Assembly: GCA_028281025.1 (NCBI GenBank)
Contig: JANQKR010000015.1
Span: 1 to 64,000 of the forward strand
Length of the DNA: 64,000 nt
Origin: Croceivirga sp.
GTDB taxonomy: Bacteria > Bacteroidota > Bacteroidia > Flavobacteriales > Flavobacteriaceae
Direction: 5' to 3'
The position numbers and the translations under genes are program-made. Below the pieces are notes generated by a model. The model had not been told where the DNA came from. It searched no databases and was given only the letters and a program-made list of their open reading frames with translations. This document shows positions 41,957-49,699 of this stretch, one piece after another (position 1 is the first letter of the stretch; every line of letters starts with the position of its first letter).

Positions 41957-42676
41957 ATGCTAGTAGAAGTCTGTGCCAATAGTCTGCAATCTGCCCTTAA
42001 TGCGCAACGATCAGGAGCCCATAGGATCGAACTCTGTTCAGAGCTTGGGGTAGGTGGTATAAGCCCGTCCCATGGCCTCTTGACACTGGTAAGGGAACAA
42101 CTGGCCATTCCCATCCATGTGCTGATTCGTCCCAGAAGTGGACATTTTACCTATTCGGAATCCGAGTTTCAGGTCATGATGGCCAATATTGCCTTTTGTA
42201 AGGAATTGGGGATGGAAGGAATTGTTTCCGGGGTTTTAAATGCCGATTCCACTTTGGATTTGGAAAGGACCCGGGAACTGGTGGAGTGGGCCAAACCACT
42301 GCATTTCACCTTTCACCGTGCTTTTGACTGGGTGCACCATCCAGAAACCGTATTGAAACAACTTGAGGGGATGGGTGTAAATACCGTTTTAACTTCCGGG
42401 AAACAAATTACGGCCGAAAAGGGACTGGAAAACCTAAGGAAATGGCAGAAAACGACCCAAATGACCCTAATGGCCGGTGGCGGTGTGAATCTGGAAAATG
42501 CCATGCGATTTAAGGAAGCAGGGCTTTATGCGCTACATCTTTCAGGAACGGCCTTTGGAAACAAGGTCTCCCTGGACCAAAAGATTCCCATGAATTCCAA
42601 CAGGCACTTAGCGGAACATCATGTGGCCGTAACGAATTCGGAAGTCGTTCGTCAAATAGTTCAACTCGTCAAATAA
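41957..42676 (+). CDS. cutC: CutC family protein
   Basis: CutC is a TIM-barrel protein historically linked to copper homeostasis; its enzymatic role remains unclear. The 239-residue protein has the family pattern: VEVCANSLQSALNAQRSGAH at the start, RIELCSELGVGGISPSHGL, then PIHVLIRPRSGHFTYSESE and HRAFDWVHHPE. It starts 114 bases from the divergent asparaginase gene and is followed 35 bases later by a metallophosphoesterase gene. Confidence 0.94.
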   Translation: MLVEVCANSLQSALNAQRSGAHRIELCSELGVGGISPSHGLLTLVREQLAIPIHVLIRPRSGHFTYSESEFQVMMANIAFCKELGMEGIVSGVLNADSTLDLERTRELVEWAKPLHFTFHRAFDWVHHPETVLKQLEGMGVNTVLTSGKQITAEKGLENLRKWQKTTQMTLMAGGGVNLENAMRFKEAGLYALHLSGTAFGNKVSLDQKIPMNSNRHLAEHHVAVTNSEVVRQIVQLVK

Positions 42677-42711
42677 GCCCTAAAAGAAATAGCTTTGTAA
42701 AAAGAATTGTT

Positions 42712-43947
42712 ATGACCCGATTTATCGTCATTCTTTCCATAGTTTATATTGCCTTGGCCATTTATGGTTTCCAGGCCTTTAAAACACTTTTTAAGACCCC
42801 ATGGGTTCATTTGGTCTATGTCCTGGCATTTGTATCGGCGTGGGGCTATATGATATTTAAATTGGTCACCTATGAACCGGGTTCTGCAATGCGTGGGGGG
42901 ATTGCCATAGCGGGAGGTATCTTCTTTTCATTCTTTCTGTTGGCCCTTTTTCTGGGCTTCTTTTTGTTGTTGGAGGATGTGGTACGTTTATCGGTTTATG
43001 GATTCAACAAGATTTCCGGTGTCTCCGACGAAAGTGCAACGTTCTTTCCCTCCAGGCGAAAGTTTGTAAGTGCCATTGGACTGGGATTGGCCGCACTGCC
43101 TTTTGGGGCATTGCTTTATGGGATGTACAGGGGAAAATACAATTACCAGGTGCTTACCTATGAATTGGAGTTTGAGGATTTGCCGGAGGCCTTTGACGGA
43201 TACAGGATTACCCAAATCTCCGATGTGCACAGTGGTAGTTTTGATAATGCCAAGAAGGTGGCCTATGGTGTGGATTTGGTAAATAGGCAACAAAGTGATG
43301 TTATCCTGTTTACGGGGGATTTGGTCAATGATCGCGCTACGGAAATGGAGCCCTGGGCCGATACATTTGCCAAACTGGAAGCCAAAGATGGGGTGTTTTC
43401 CGTATTGGGGAACCACGACTATGGGGATTATACCCAATGGCCATCGGCGGAAGCCAAGGCCAGAAATTTGGAAGACCTAAAACAGTTACAAAAGGAAATG
43501 GGTTTTGATCTGTTGTTGGATGAACATCGTTACCTGGAACGCAACGGGCAACGGATTGCCTTGATCGGTGTTGAAAATTGGGGTAGGGGACGTTTTAAAA
43601 AGGCAGGTGACCTACAAAAGGCAAAGCAGGGGGTCCAAAAAGAGGATTTTAAGATTTTAATGAGCCATGATCCGTCCCATTGGGAAGATGAGGTGATTCA
43701 TGACGATTACCATTTTCATTTGACCTTGAGCGGGCATACCCATGGGATGCAGTTTGGAGTGGAGATTCCCGGTGTGGTTAAGTGGAGTCCCGTAAAATGG
43801 CGTTATAAGTATTGGGCCGGGGTCTACAAGGAGCTGGATCAATTCATCAATGTAAACCGTGGATTTGGTTTTATTGGTTATCCAGGGCGTTTTGGGATTT
43901 GGCCAGAGATTTCGGTAATTACGCTTAAGAAGAAAGGTTTAACGTGA
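42712..43947 (+). CDS. Membrane-anchored metallophosphoesterase
   Basis: This 411-residue protein has about four N-terminal membrane segments (within residues 1-145) followed by a calcineurin-like phosphoesterase domain. The metal motifs are all present: QISDVHSG, FTGDLVND, LGNHDYGDY, LMSHDPSHW and LSGHTHGMQFG. It resembles the YkuE/YaeI-type membrane phosphoesterases, some of which act on lipid precursors; the substrate here is unknown. It is probably co-transcribed with cutC. Confidence 0.92.
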   Translation: MTRFIVILSIVYIALAIYGFQAFKTLFKTPWVHLVYVLAFVSAWGYMIFKLVTYEPGSAMRGGIAIAGGIFFSFFLLALFLGFFLLLEDVVRLSVYGFNKISGVSDESATFFPSRRKFVSAIGLGLAALPFGALLYGMYRGKYNYQVLTYELEFEDLPEAFDGYRITQISDVHSGSFDNAKKVAYGVDLVNRQQSDVILFTGDLVNDRATEMEPWADTFAKLEAKDGVFSVLGNHDYGDYTQWPSAEAKARNLEDLKQLQKEMGFDLLLDEHRYLERNGQRIALIGVENWGRGRFKKAGDLQKAKQGVQKEDFKILMSHDPSHWEDEVIHDDYHFHLTLSGHTHGMQFGVEIPGVVKWSPVKWRYKYWAGVYKELDQFINVNRGFGFIGYPGRFGIWPEISVITLKKKGLT

Positions 43948-44007
43948 ATTTAACCTAAATCAAGGGGTTAAAGGGCCTACTTAAGGTACCTCTTTAACAA
44001 ATTTTGT

Positions 44008-44015
44008 TACTTTTG
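44008..44015 (+). promoter_or_regulatory. Candidate -7 box for the thioredoxin-like gene
   Basis: TACTTTTG matches TAnnTTTG and lies 20 bases before the ATG at 44036. A clear TTG at the -33 position is missing. Confidence 0.5.
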
Positions 44016-44035
44016 AGTTAGAAATGCGTTAACAT

Positions 44036-44332
44036 ATGTCCAAATTTGGTGAACTTATTGACTTAGACATCCCTGTTCTGTTGGATTTTTATGCGGATTG
44101 GAACGAACAGTCCACGTCCATGCATCCGGTCTTACGTGATGTTGCCGCTGCCCTTGGTGATAAGGGCAAGGTCATCAAAATAGATGTCGATAAGAACAAG
44201 GAGCTTTCCCAAGCCTTACGAATTAAAGGTTTACCAACCTTGATGATCTACAAAAAAGGGGAAATGGTATGGCGCCAAAGTGGCGAGCAGGATGCCAATA
44301 CACTCATTGGAATACTGAACGAATACACTTAG
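44036..44332 (+). CDS. Thioredoxin-fold protein lacking the redox cysteines
   Basis: This 98-residue protein is a complete thioredoxin fold by pattern: PVLLDFYADW (strand before the active site), VIKIDVDKN, and the cis-proline loop IKGLPTLMIYKKG. The active-site WCGPC is replaced by WNEQS (W22-N23-E24-Q25-S26), and the protein has no cysteine at all. It therefore cannot carry out disulfide exchange and more likely acts as a binding or scaffold protein. It is expressed from its own promoter and is convergent with the DUF2723 gene, 27 bases away. Confidence 0.9.
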   Translation: MSKFGELIDLDIPVLLDFYADWNEQSTSMHPVLRDVAAALGDKGKVIKIDVDKNKELSQALRIKGLPTLMIYKKGEMVWRQSGEQDANTLIGILNEYT

Positions 44333-44359
44333 GACACTTTTCCTTTTTCCTTTACATTT

Positions 44360-47300
44360 TTATTGCCCTTCATCATCCACCAAAAGGGAATCCGTGGTAT
44401 TGGGGACGGTATCCAATGGAACACTGTCCATTACATCCGGATCCGGGCCAAAGGTTTCTTCATAGTATTCTTCACCGTCATCCACAAAGTCATCGAATAG
44501 GCTTATGTATTCTTTAAGGGTCAAGGACTCTTTTTCGGAGTATTCCATATCCGTATTGTCCGATAGAATGTAGACAATACGTTGATACGCTTCCAAATTG
44601 GTCAAAATATCCTCAATCTTTGCATATTGTTCATCCCTTGGAATTCCTGCATAATACGCCAATCGTTCCTGATAGACCTTTTTTAGTTTTTCAAACAATT
44701 CCCTGGCCTTTTGCTGCTCACCAACTTTGTAATAACCATCGAGAAAAGGTTCAACAAAGGTGTAGAAGCCAAAACGTTCAAAGGGCATATGGGTCATGGC
44801 CAGATCAATAATGTCCTTGGCCTTGTCAATTTTTCCTTCCGCAATGAGCTGCTCACTCAATCGCGCCAGGTTACTTCTATAGGACAGCCCCTGGGAACGT
44901 GTCTGGGGATCATGGTAAATGTCCAGATCGGAAGAATTGCCCCATTCCCATTTTTCAACAATTTCGTACATCAGATCGGTATCGATCCGTCCCATATCAA
45001 AAGGGCTCCTGTTTTCGGTTTTGATGGGTACCAATTTATAGACCAGGCCATCCAACTGGAGGTAATCCTTCATCCATATATATTCGGCACTGTCAAAACT
45101 TCCCCCTGAAAAATAGATGGGCCGCTTCCAGTCGTTGTTGGCCAGAAGATCCAACATCAGGATACGTTGTTTGGTCAGCGCACTTTCGGGAAGGTCAATA
45201 TCAATATAATCTACGATCAAAGCACTGTCCTTTTCCTTGACCAGTCCACTTTCCAATACATTTTTTTTATTGACTGGAACCCTGACCTTATTGGTGGGGT
45301 AATACACAATATCCAATGTACTTGCCGGATAGTCACTTACTTCCCTTCCCTGTTTTTCGAACAAATGTTTGAATTTGGTCTGGGGTTTGTCACTGCCCAC
45401 CCAGTTCATGAAATCCTTAATGTTCCATCTACTTTCCGTGATGGGCTGAAAATAAATGGCATCACGGGTTCCATAACTGTATTTGTCATGGGTAAGTTGA
45501 GAGGGGATGGGGTCACTTTCATAGGCCCTTCGTTTCATTTGGTCAATATACCAGTCCGTGGCAAAAAGACTGGTGTTCACAACACGAACATCCGTGCGGT
45601 GTCCTTCAATTTCCTGTGCATACCAAAGCGGAAAAGTGTCATTGTCCCCAATGGTGAACAAAATGGCCCCTGCATCTTCCTGACAGGAATCCAAATAAGC
45701 TTTTGCCGTGGAACGGGCGGTATACCGACCGGAACGGTCATGATCGTCCCAATTCTGGAAGGCCATCAATAGGGGTACGGCCAATACGCAGAGTATGGTG
45801 GCTATAGGGGCCGCCAGTTTTGGCTTGAGCAGTTTTTTGATTTCCTCAAACAATCCATAAACCCCCAATCCTATCCAAATACAGAAGATGAAGAACGAAC
45901 CCACCAGGGAATAGTCCCGTTCCCGGGGTTGAAAAATATAGGGATTGGTGTAAAACTGAATGGCAAAGCCCGTGAACATGAAAAACACAAAAAGCACCCA
46001 GAACTGTTTTGGGTTACGGGAAATTTGAAATACGATTCCAATGATGCCCAACAGCAGCGGCAAAAAGAAATAGGTATTTCTTGCCTTATTGTCCAGCACA
46101 TCACTGGGAAGGTTTTCCTGACTGCCCAATCGCAGGGCGTCCAAAAATTTGATGCCACTCAGCCAATGCCCATTTTCATCGTACCGTCCCTGCACATCAT
46201 TTTGCCTACCTACAAAATTCCACATGAAATAGCGCATGTACATATAACTCCACTGAAATTCAAGAAGGTAATTTAGGTTTTGCCCCAAGCTTGGGGGTTG
46301 CACATCGATATAGTCCGAAAAGCTTCTAAGGAACTGCATGTACTGTTCCGTATCGATTTCGCCCTGGGCGTCCAGTTGTTTAAACTGGTTTACGGCATCC
46401 CTAAGTTCGTTCTGGGAAATGTATTCAGGTTTTATCCTAAAATTCAGCCGTCCAAAGTAGCGCATGTAGTTTTCCGCATGCTGCTCACTCCAAAGTCGTG
46501 GCAGGAGACCTACATGTTTTTTATTGGGACTTTGTAAAGCGTCCTTATAATTGTTTACAATGACATATTTACCCAAGGTTTCGTCCTTTTCATATTTGGG
46601 TTTATCGTCCATATCATCCCCAGGGGGTGCAAAGGAATTGGAAAAATAGGCACCGTAAAACGGGCTTTCCACTCCGGGGTACTGCTCCCTGTTGTAATAG
46701 GCCAATAGCGATCGGGCATCCTCCGGATTATTCTCATTGACCACGGTTTTTGCATTGGCACGTATGGGCAATAACAGCCAGGAAGAGAAACCAAGGATAA
46801 GGAACATGAGACAGAGCGTGATAAGGTTTCCTATCTCAAAACCATTTTTTCGGGTGTAGCGCAAGGCAAAATAGAACACGGCCAAAAACAACATGCCCAT
46901 AATCAGGGTCCCTGAATTGAAGGGAAGTCCCACTTCATTGATAAAAAACACTTCACTCCAACCAAACAGTTTCAGTACATAGGTCAGGGAGAACTTATAG
47001 ACCAACATTAAAATCCCCACGACCAGGATATTGGCCACCAAAAAGTTTTTGACGGTGGTCTTTTTATAGGTTTTGAAATAATAGAGCAATCCTATGGAAG
47101 GGATGGCCAAAAAGCCCATAAATTGGATACCAAAGACCAGGCCTACCACAAAACAAATGAGCAACAACCATTTATTCCCCAGTTCATTTTCCAGGTTGTC
47201 CACCCATTTTAATCCAAGCCATAACAGCAGGGCCATAATAAAACTTGCCATGGCGTACACCTCGGTTTCCACGGCATTGAACCAAAAACTGTCGGAATAG

Positions 47301-47701
47301 GTAAATGCCAGGGCGCCAACCAAACCACTTCCAAAAATGGCCATGGCCTTACTATTGGAAACCTTTGATTTTTTGGCAATCAGCTTTCGGGTGAGATTGG
47401 TGATGATCCAAAAGGTAAAAAGCACGGCGAAAGCACTGGAGACCACGGATACCATATTGACCATTAGGGCAACTTTGGAAGCCTCACCAAAGGCGAACAT
47501 GGCAAAAACCGCCCCTATCATTTGAAGTAAGGGTGCCCCTGGTGGGTGGCCTACCTGTAATTTAGCGGAGGTGGTGATGTATTCCCCGGCATCCCAAAAA
47601 CTCCCTGTTGGTTCAACGGTAAGAAAGTAAGTAATTATGGCAATTGTAAAGGAAACCCATCCCAAGATGGTGTTCCATTTTTGATAATTTTTTGCAAACA
47701 T
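44360..47701 (-). CDS. DUF2723 large membrane protein (glycosyltransferase-like)
   Basis: This 1113-residue protein begins with about a dozen or more membrane helices. Its early luminal segment EPTGSFWDAGEYITTSAKLQ, followed by GHPPGAPLLQ, resembles the first loop of GT-C-type mannosyltransferases and defines DUF2723. The central and C-terminal parts (from about 690) are soluble and contain GAILFTIGDNDTFPLWYAQE, with an acidic tail at the end. In Bacteroidetes such proteins are thought to act in protein O-glycosylation, but the reaction is not proven. It is the largest gene in the window and is monocistronic. Confidence 0.88.
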   Translation of the reverse strand: MFAKNYQKWNTILGWVSFTIAIITYFLTVEPTGSFWDAGEYITTSAKLQVGHPPGAPLLQMIGAVFAMFAFGEASKVALMVNMVSVVSSAFAVLFTFWIITNLTRKLIAKKSKVSNSKAMAIFGSGLVGALAFTYSDSFWFNAVETEVYAMASFIMALLLWLGLKWVDNLENELGNKWLLLICFVVGLVFGIQFMGFLAIPSIGLLYYFKTYKKTTVKNFLVANILVVGILMLVYKFSLTYVLKLFGWSEVFFINEVGLPFNSGTLIMGMLFLAVFYFALRYTRKNGFEIGNLITLCLMFLILGFSSWLLLPIRANAKTVVNENNPEDARSLLAYYNREQYPGVESPFYGAYFSNSFAPPGDDMDDKPKYEKDETLGKYVIVNNYKDALQSPNKKHVGLLPRLWSEQHAENYMRYFGRLNFRIKPEYISQNELRDAVNQFKQLDAQGEIDTEQYMQFLRSFSDYIDVQPPSLGQNLNYLLEFQWSYMYMRYFMWNFVGRQNDVQGRYDENGHWLSGIKFLDALRLGSQENLPSDVLDNKARNTYFFLPLLLGIIGIVFQISRNPKQFWVLFVFFMFTGFAIQFYTNPYIFQPRERDYSLVGSFFIFCIWIGLGVYGLFEEIKKLLKPKLAAPIATILCVLAVPLLMAFQNWDDHDRSGRYTARSTAKAYLDSCQEDAGAILFTIGDNDTFPLWYAQEIEGHRTDVRVVNTSLFATDWYIDQMKRRAYESDPIPSQLTHDKYSYGTRDAIYFQPITESRWNIKDFMNWVGSDKPQTKFKHLFEKQGREVSDYPASTLDIVYYPTNKVRVPVNKKNVLESGLVKEKDSALIVDYIDIDLPESALTKQRILMLDLLANNDWKRPIYFSGGSFDSAEYIWMKDYLQLDGLVYKLVPIKTENRSPFDMGRIDTDLMYEIVEKWEWGNSSDLDIYHDPQTRSQGLSYRSNLARLSEQLIAEGKIDKAKDIIDLAMTHMPFERFGFYTFVEPFLDGYYKVGEQQKARELFEKLKKVYQERLAYYAGIPRDEQYAKIEDILTNLEAYQRIVYILSDNTDMEYSEKESLTLKEYISLFDDFVDDGEEYYEETFGPDPDVMDSVPLDTVPNTTDSLLVDDEGQ

Positions 47702-47735
47702 GCGGTACTTGGTTGTCCAATCGGGGCGAATTTAC

Positions 47736-47743
47736 CAAAATTA
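47736..47743 (-). promoter_or_regulatory. Candidate -7 box for the DUF2723 gene
   Basis: TAATTTTG on the minus strand matches TAnnTTTG and lies 34 bases before the ATG. I see no TTG at the expected -33 distance. Confidence 0.4.
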
Positions 47744-47808
47744 CCATAGACAATTCACCACTTTAGTAAAAGGTTTAACACAAAGGTTTTGGAATGTGGT
47801 CAAAATAA

Positions 47809-47839
47809 TTTGGTGAGCTAAAAGTTTGTCTTAAATTTG
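47809..47839 (+). promoter_or_regulatory. Promoter of tRNA-Gln
   Basis: TTTG (47809-47812) and TAAATTTG (47832-47839) are 19 bases apart, an exact Bacteroidetes promoter. It would start about 28 bases before the tRNA. Confidence 0.75.
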
Positions 47840-47873
47840 CACGCTCAAAAGTGAAATGCTTTTGATGGTATTT

Positions 47874-47945
47874 TGGCCTATGGTGTAATTGGCAACACTA
47901 CTGGTTTTGGTCCAGTCATTCTAGGTTCGAGTCCTAGTAGGCCAA
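47874..47945 (+). tRNA. tRNA-Gln (anticodon TTG)
   Basis: The 72 bases fold into a cloverleaf. The acceptor stem is TGGCCTA / TAGGCCA, the D stem GTGT / ACAC, the anticodon stem ACTGG / CCAGT with loop TTTTGGT, and the T arm CTAGG-TTCGAGT-CCTAG. Anticodon TTG reads CAA (and CAG by wobble). The 3' CCA is not encoded, since A CGG follows the acceptor stem. Confidence 0.95.
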
Positions 47946-47956
47946 CGGAGTTGAAC

Positions 47957-47986
47957 AAACCTATTGCGAGAGCAATGGGTTTTTTT
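47957..47986 (+). terminator. Terminator of tRNA-Gln
   Basis: AAACCTATTGC / GCAATGGGTTT (one T-G pair, loop GAGA) is followed by a run of T's. It ends the tRNA transcript 11 bases past the tRNA. Confidence 0.88.
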
Positions 47987-48300
47987 ATGCCATAAAAACT
48001 GGGCGGGAAGTTTAGCCGAGGTAGCCAACAAAGGCCGTAACAATTTTGCTGGTGTCTATGTTTATGGCACCGTCCGTAATCCTACTTTCTACCAGAAAAC
48101 CATTGGGTACCCATGAATCCAAAGTCAAACTACGTTTTGTTTAATTTGTGAACGGGGTTATGGCTTAAAATGTCATCTTTTGGTCGGTATTCGTTAAACA
48201 GAATTGCCGCCGAAAATCTTTTCTAAAAATTCTCTTAAAATAATCCGTACTTTTCAAAAAATTTAAGGTCCCCCGTTTAATTATTTGGTTTTACATCTCG
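47987..48300. other. Intergenic region without a supported gene
   Basis: About 310 bases lie between the tRNA terminator and the antiporter gene. A plus-strand open stretch near 48000-48119 could encode NNFAGVYVYGTVRNPTFYQK and then stops. It has no start codon and no family I recognise, so it may be a gene remnant. The last 100 bases are AT-rich and should hold the antiporter promoter, but no exact TAnnTTTG box is visible. Confidence 0.4.
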
Positions 48301-49557
48301 ATGGATTATTTTGTCATAACTAGTATCCTGGTCTTTCTATCTGCGGTATTTGGATATATCAACCTGCGCTTTTTTAAGTTGCCCAATACCATTGGGTTGA
48401 CTTTGATAACCATTTTGTTCACCCTTGCCGTTTTTGCGCTGAGCTATTTTGATGCCACCTTGCTGGAAGCCGAACGCTTTATCATTTCCCAAATAGATTT
48501 TAAGGTGGTTTTACTGGATATTATGCTAAGCTTTTTGTTGTTTGCCGGGGCTTTGCATACCGATTTGCAAAAACTAAGGGAACAACGTTGGCCCGTTTTG
48601 GTCTTTGCCACTTTTGGGGTATTGGTTTCCACATTTTTAGTGGGAACAGCCGTTTTTTACCTGTTGATGGCACTGGGGCTTGAGGTTGCTTACATCCATT
48701 GCCTCCTTTTTGGGGCCCTGATTTCACCGACCGACCCCATTGCGGTATTGGGTATTTTAAAAAAGGCCGGGGCGCCAAAGAAGTTGGAAATAAAAATTGT
48801 AGGGGAATCGCTTTTTAATGATGGTGTTGGAGTGGTCATTTTTCTTACCATTTTTGGAATGGCAAACGGTAGCGGATCTGGTTTTTCACTCACCGGTATT
48901 TTGGAGTTGTTTGGTGTGGAGGTGTTTGGGGGATTGTTATTGGGCCTTTTGCTTGGATGGCTCACCTACTACTTTCTCAAAAAAATTGATGACTATAATA
49001 TAGAGGTCATCATTACCTTGGCAACGGTGATGACAGGTACCATGATCGCAACACACCTCCATGTTTCGGCCCCATTGGCCATGGTCGTGGCCGGATTAAT
49101 GCTTGGGGGCAACAAAACCCGGGAACGTGCCATGTCAAAACTTACGGAAGACTACGTGGACAAGTTTTGGGAACTGGTGGATATTCTATTGAATACCATT
49201 TTGTTTGTTCTTATTGGTATGGAAATGTTGGTGTTGGAATTCAATACCGTTTACATTTATGCCGGACTATTGGCCATCCCTATTGCACTGCTCTGTCGTT
49301 ACCTTTCCTTGATGGTGCCGGTGAAACTATTTCAAAAACGATTGGATTTTGTGCCCAATACCACCTTGATCATGACCTGGGGCGGGTTAAGGGGGGCTAT
49401 TTCCATTGCATTGGCCTTGGGGTTAACACAATCCATGGGACGTGATTTATTTTTGGTAATGACCTATATCATCGTAATTTTTTCCATTTTGGTACAAGGA
49501 CTTACCGTAGAAAAACTAATAACAAAATTGAAATTGAAACCTATCGAGAATGCATAG
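48301..49557 (+). CDS. Na+/H+ antiporter of the CPA1 (NhaP) family
   Basis: This 418-residue protein has 12-13 membrane segments and exchanges Na+ (or K+) for protons. The signature residues are visible: LISPTDPIAVLGILKKAG (about residues 140-158) and GESLFNDGVGVVIFL (about 168-182, with the ion-binding Asp). A second marker is TWGGLRGAISIALALGLTQS near residue 360. Fit to the family is good over the whole length. There is no cytoplasmic regulatory tail. Confidence 0.94.
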   Translation: MDYFVITSILVFLSAVFGYINLRFFKLPNTIGLTLITILFTLAVFALSYFDATLLEAERFIISQIDFKVVLLDIMLSFLLFAGALHTDLQKLREQRWPVLVFATFGVLVSTFLVGTAVFYLLMALGLEVAYIHCLLFGALISPTDPIAVLGILKKAGAPKKLEIKIVGESLFNDGVGVVIFLTIFGMANGSGSGFSLTGILELFGVEVFGGLLLGLLLGWLTYYFLKKIDDYNIEVIITLATVMTGTMIATHLHVSAPLAMVVAGLMLGGNKTRERAMSKLTEDYVDKFWELVDILLNTILFVLIGMEMLVLEFNTVYIYAGLLAIPIALLCRYLSLMVPVKLFQKRLDFVPNTTLIMTWGGLRGAISIALALGLTQSMGRDLFLVMTYIIVIFSILVQGLTVEKLITKLKLKPIENA

Positions 49558-49699
49558 ACGTGCAACAAAACCGGAAGGTAGTGTTTTTTTCCATTGAGCA
49601 GATCCATGGTATTGGCAGACATGTTGTTTCGCCAAAAAGGGGTTTGGGAGTGAGGAAAATCGTCTAATGAATTCATTGTATTGAAATAGAAACCGTTAT

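Noticed and set aside
40887-41982. Plus-strand frames of 186-191 codons opposite the glycosylasparaginase gene
   Set aside because: They are shadows of a gene with intact catalytic residues. The composition is not protein-like.
43949-43972. TTTAACC / GGTTAAA inverted repeat after the metallophosphoesterase gene as a terminator
   Set aside because: The stem is AT-rich with a ten-base loop, and no T run follows.
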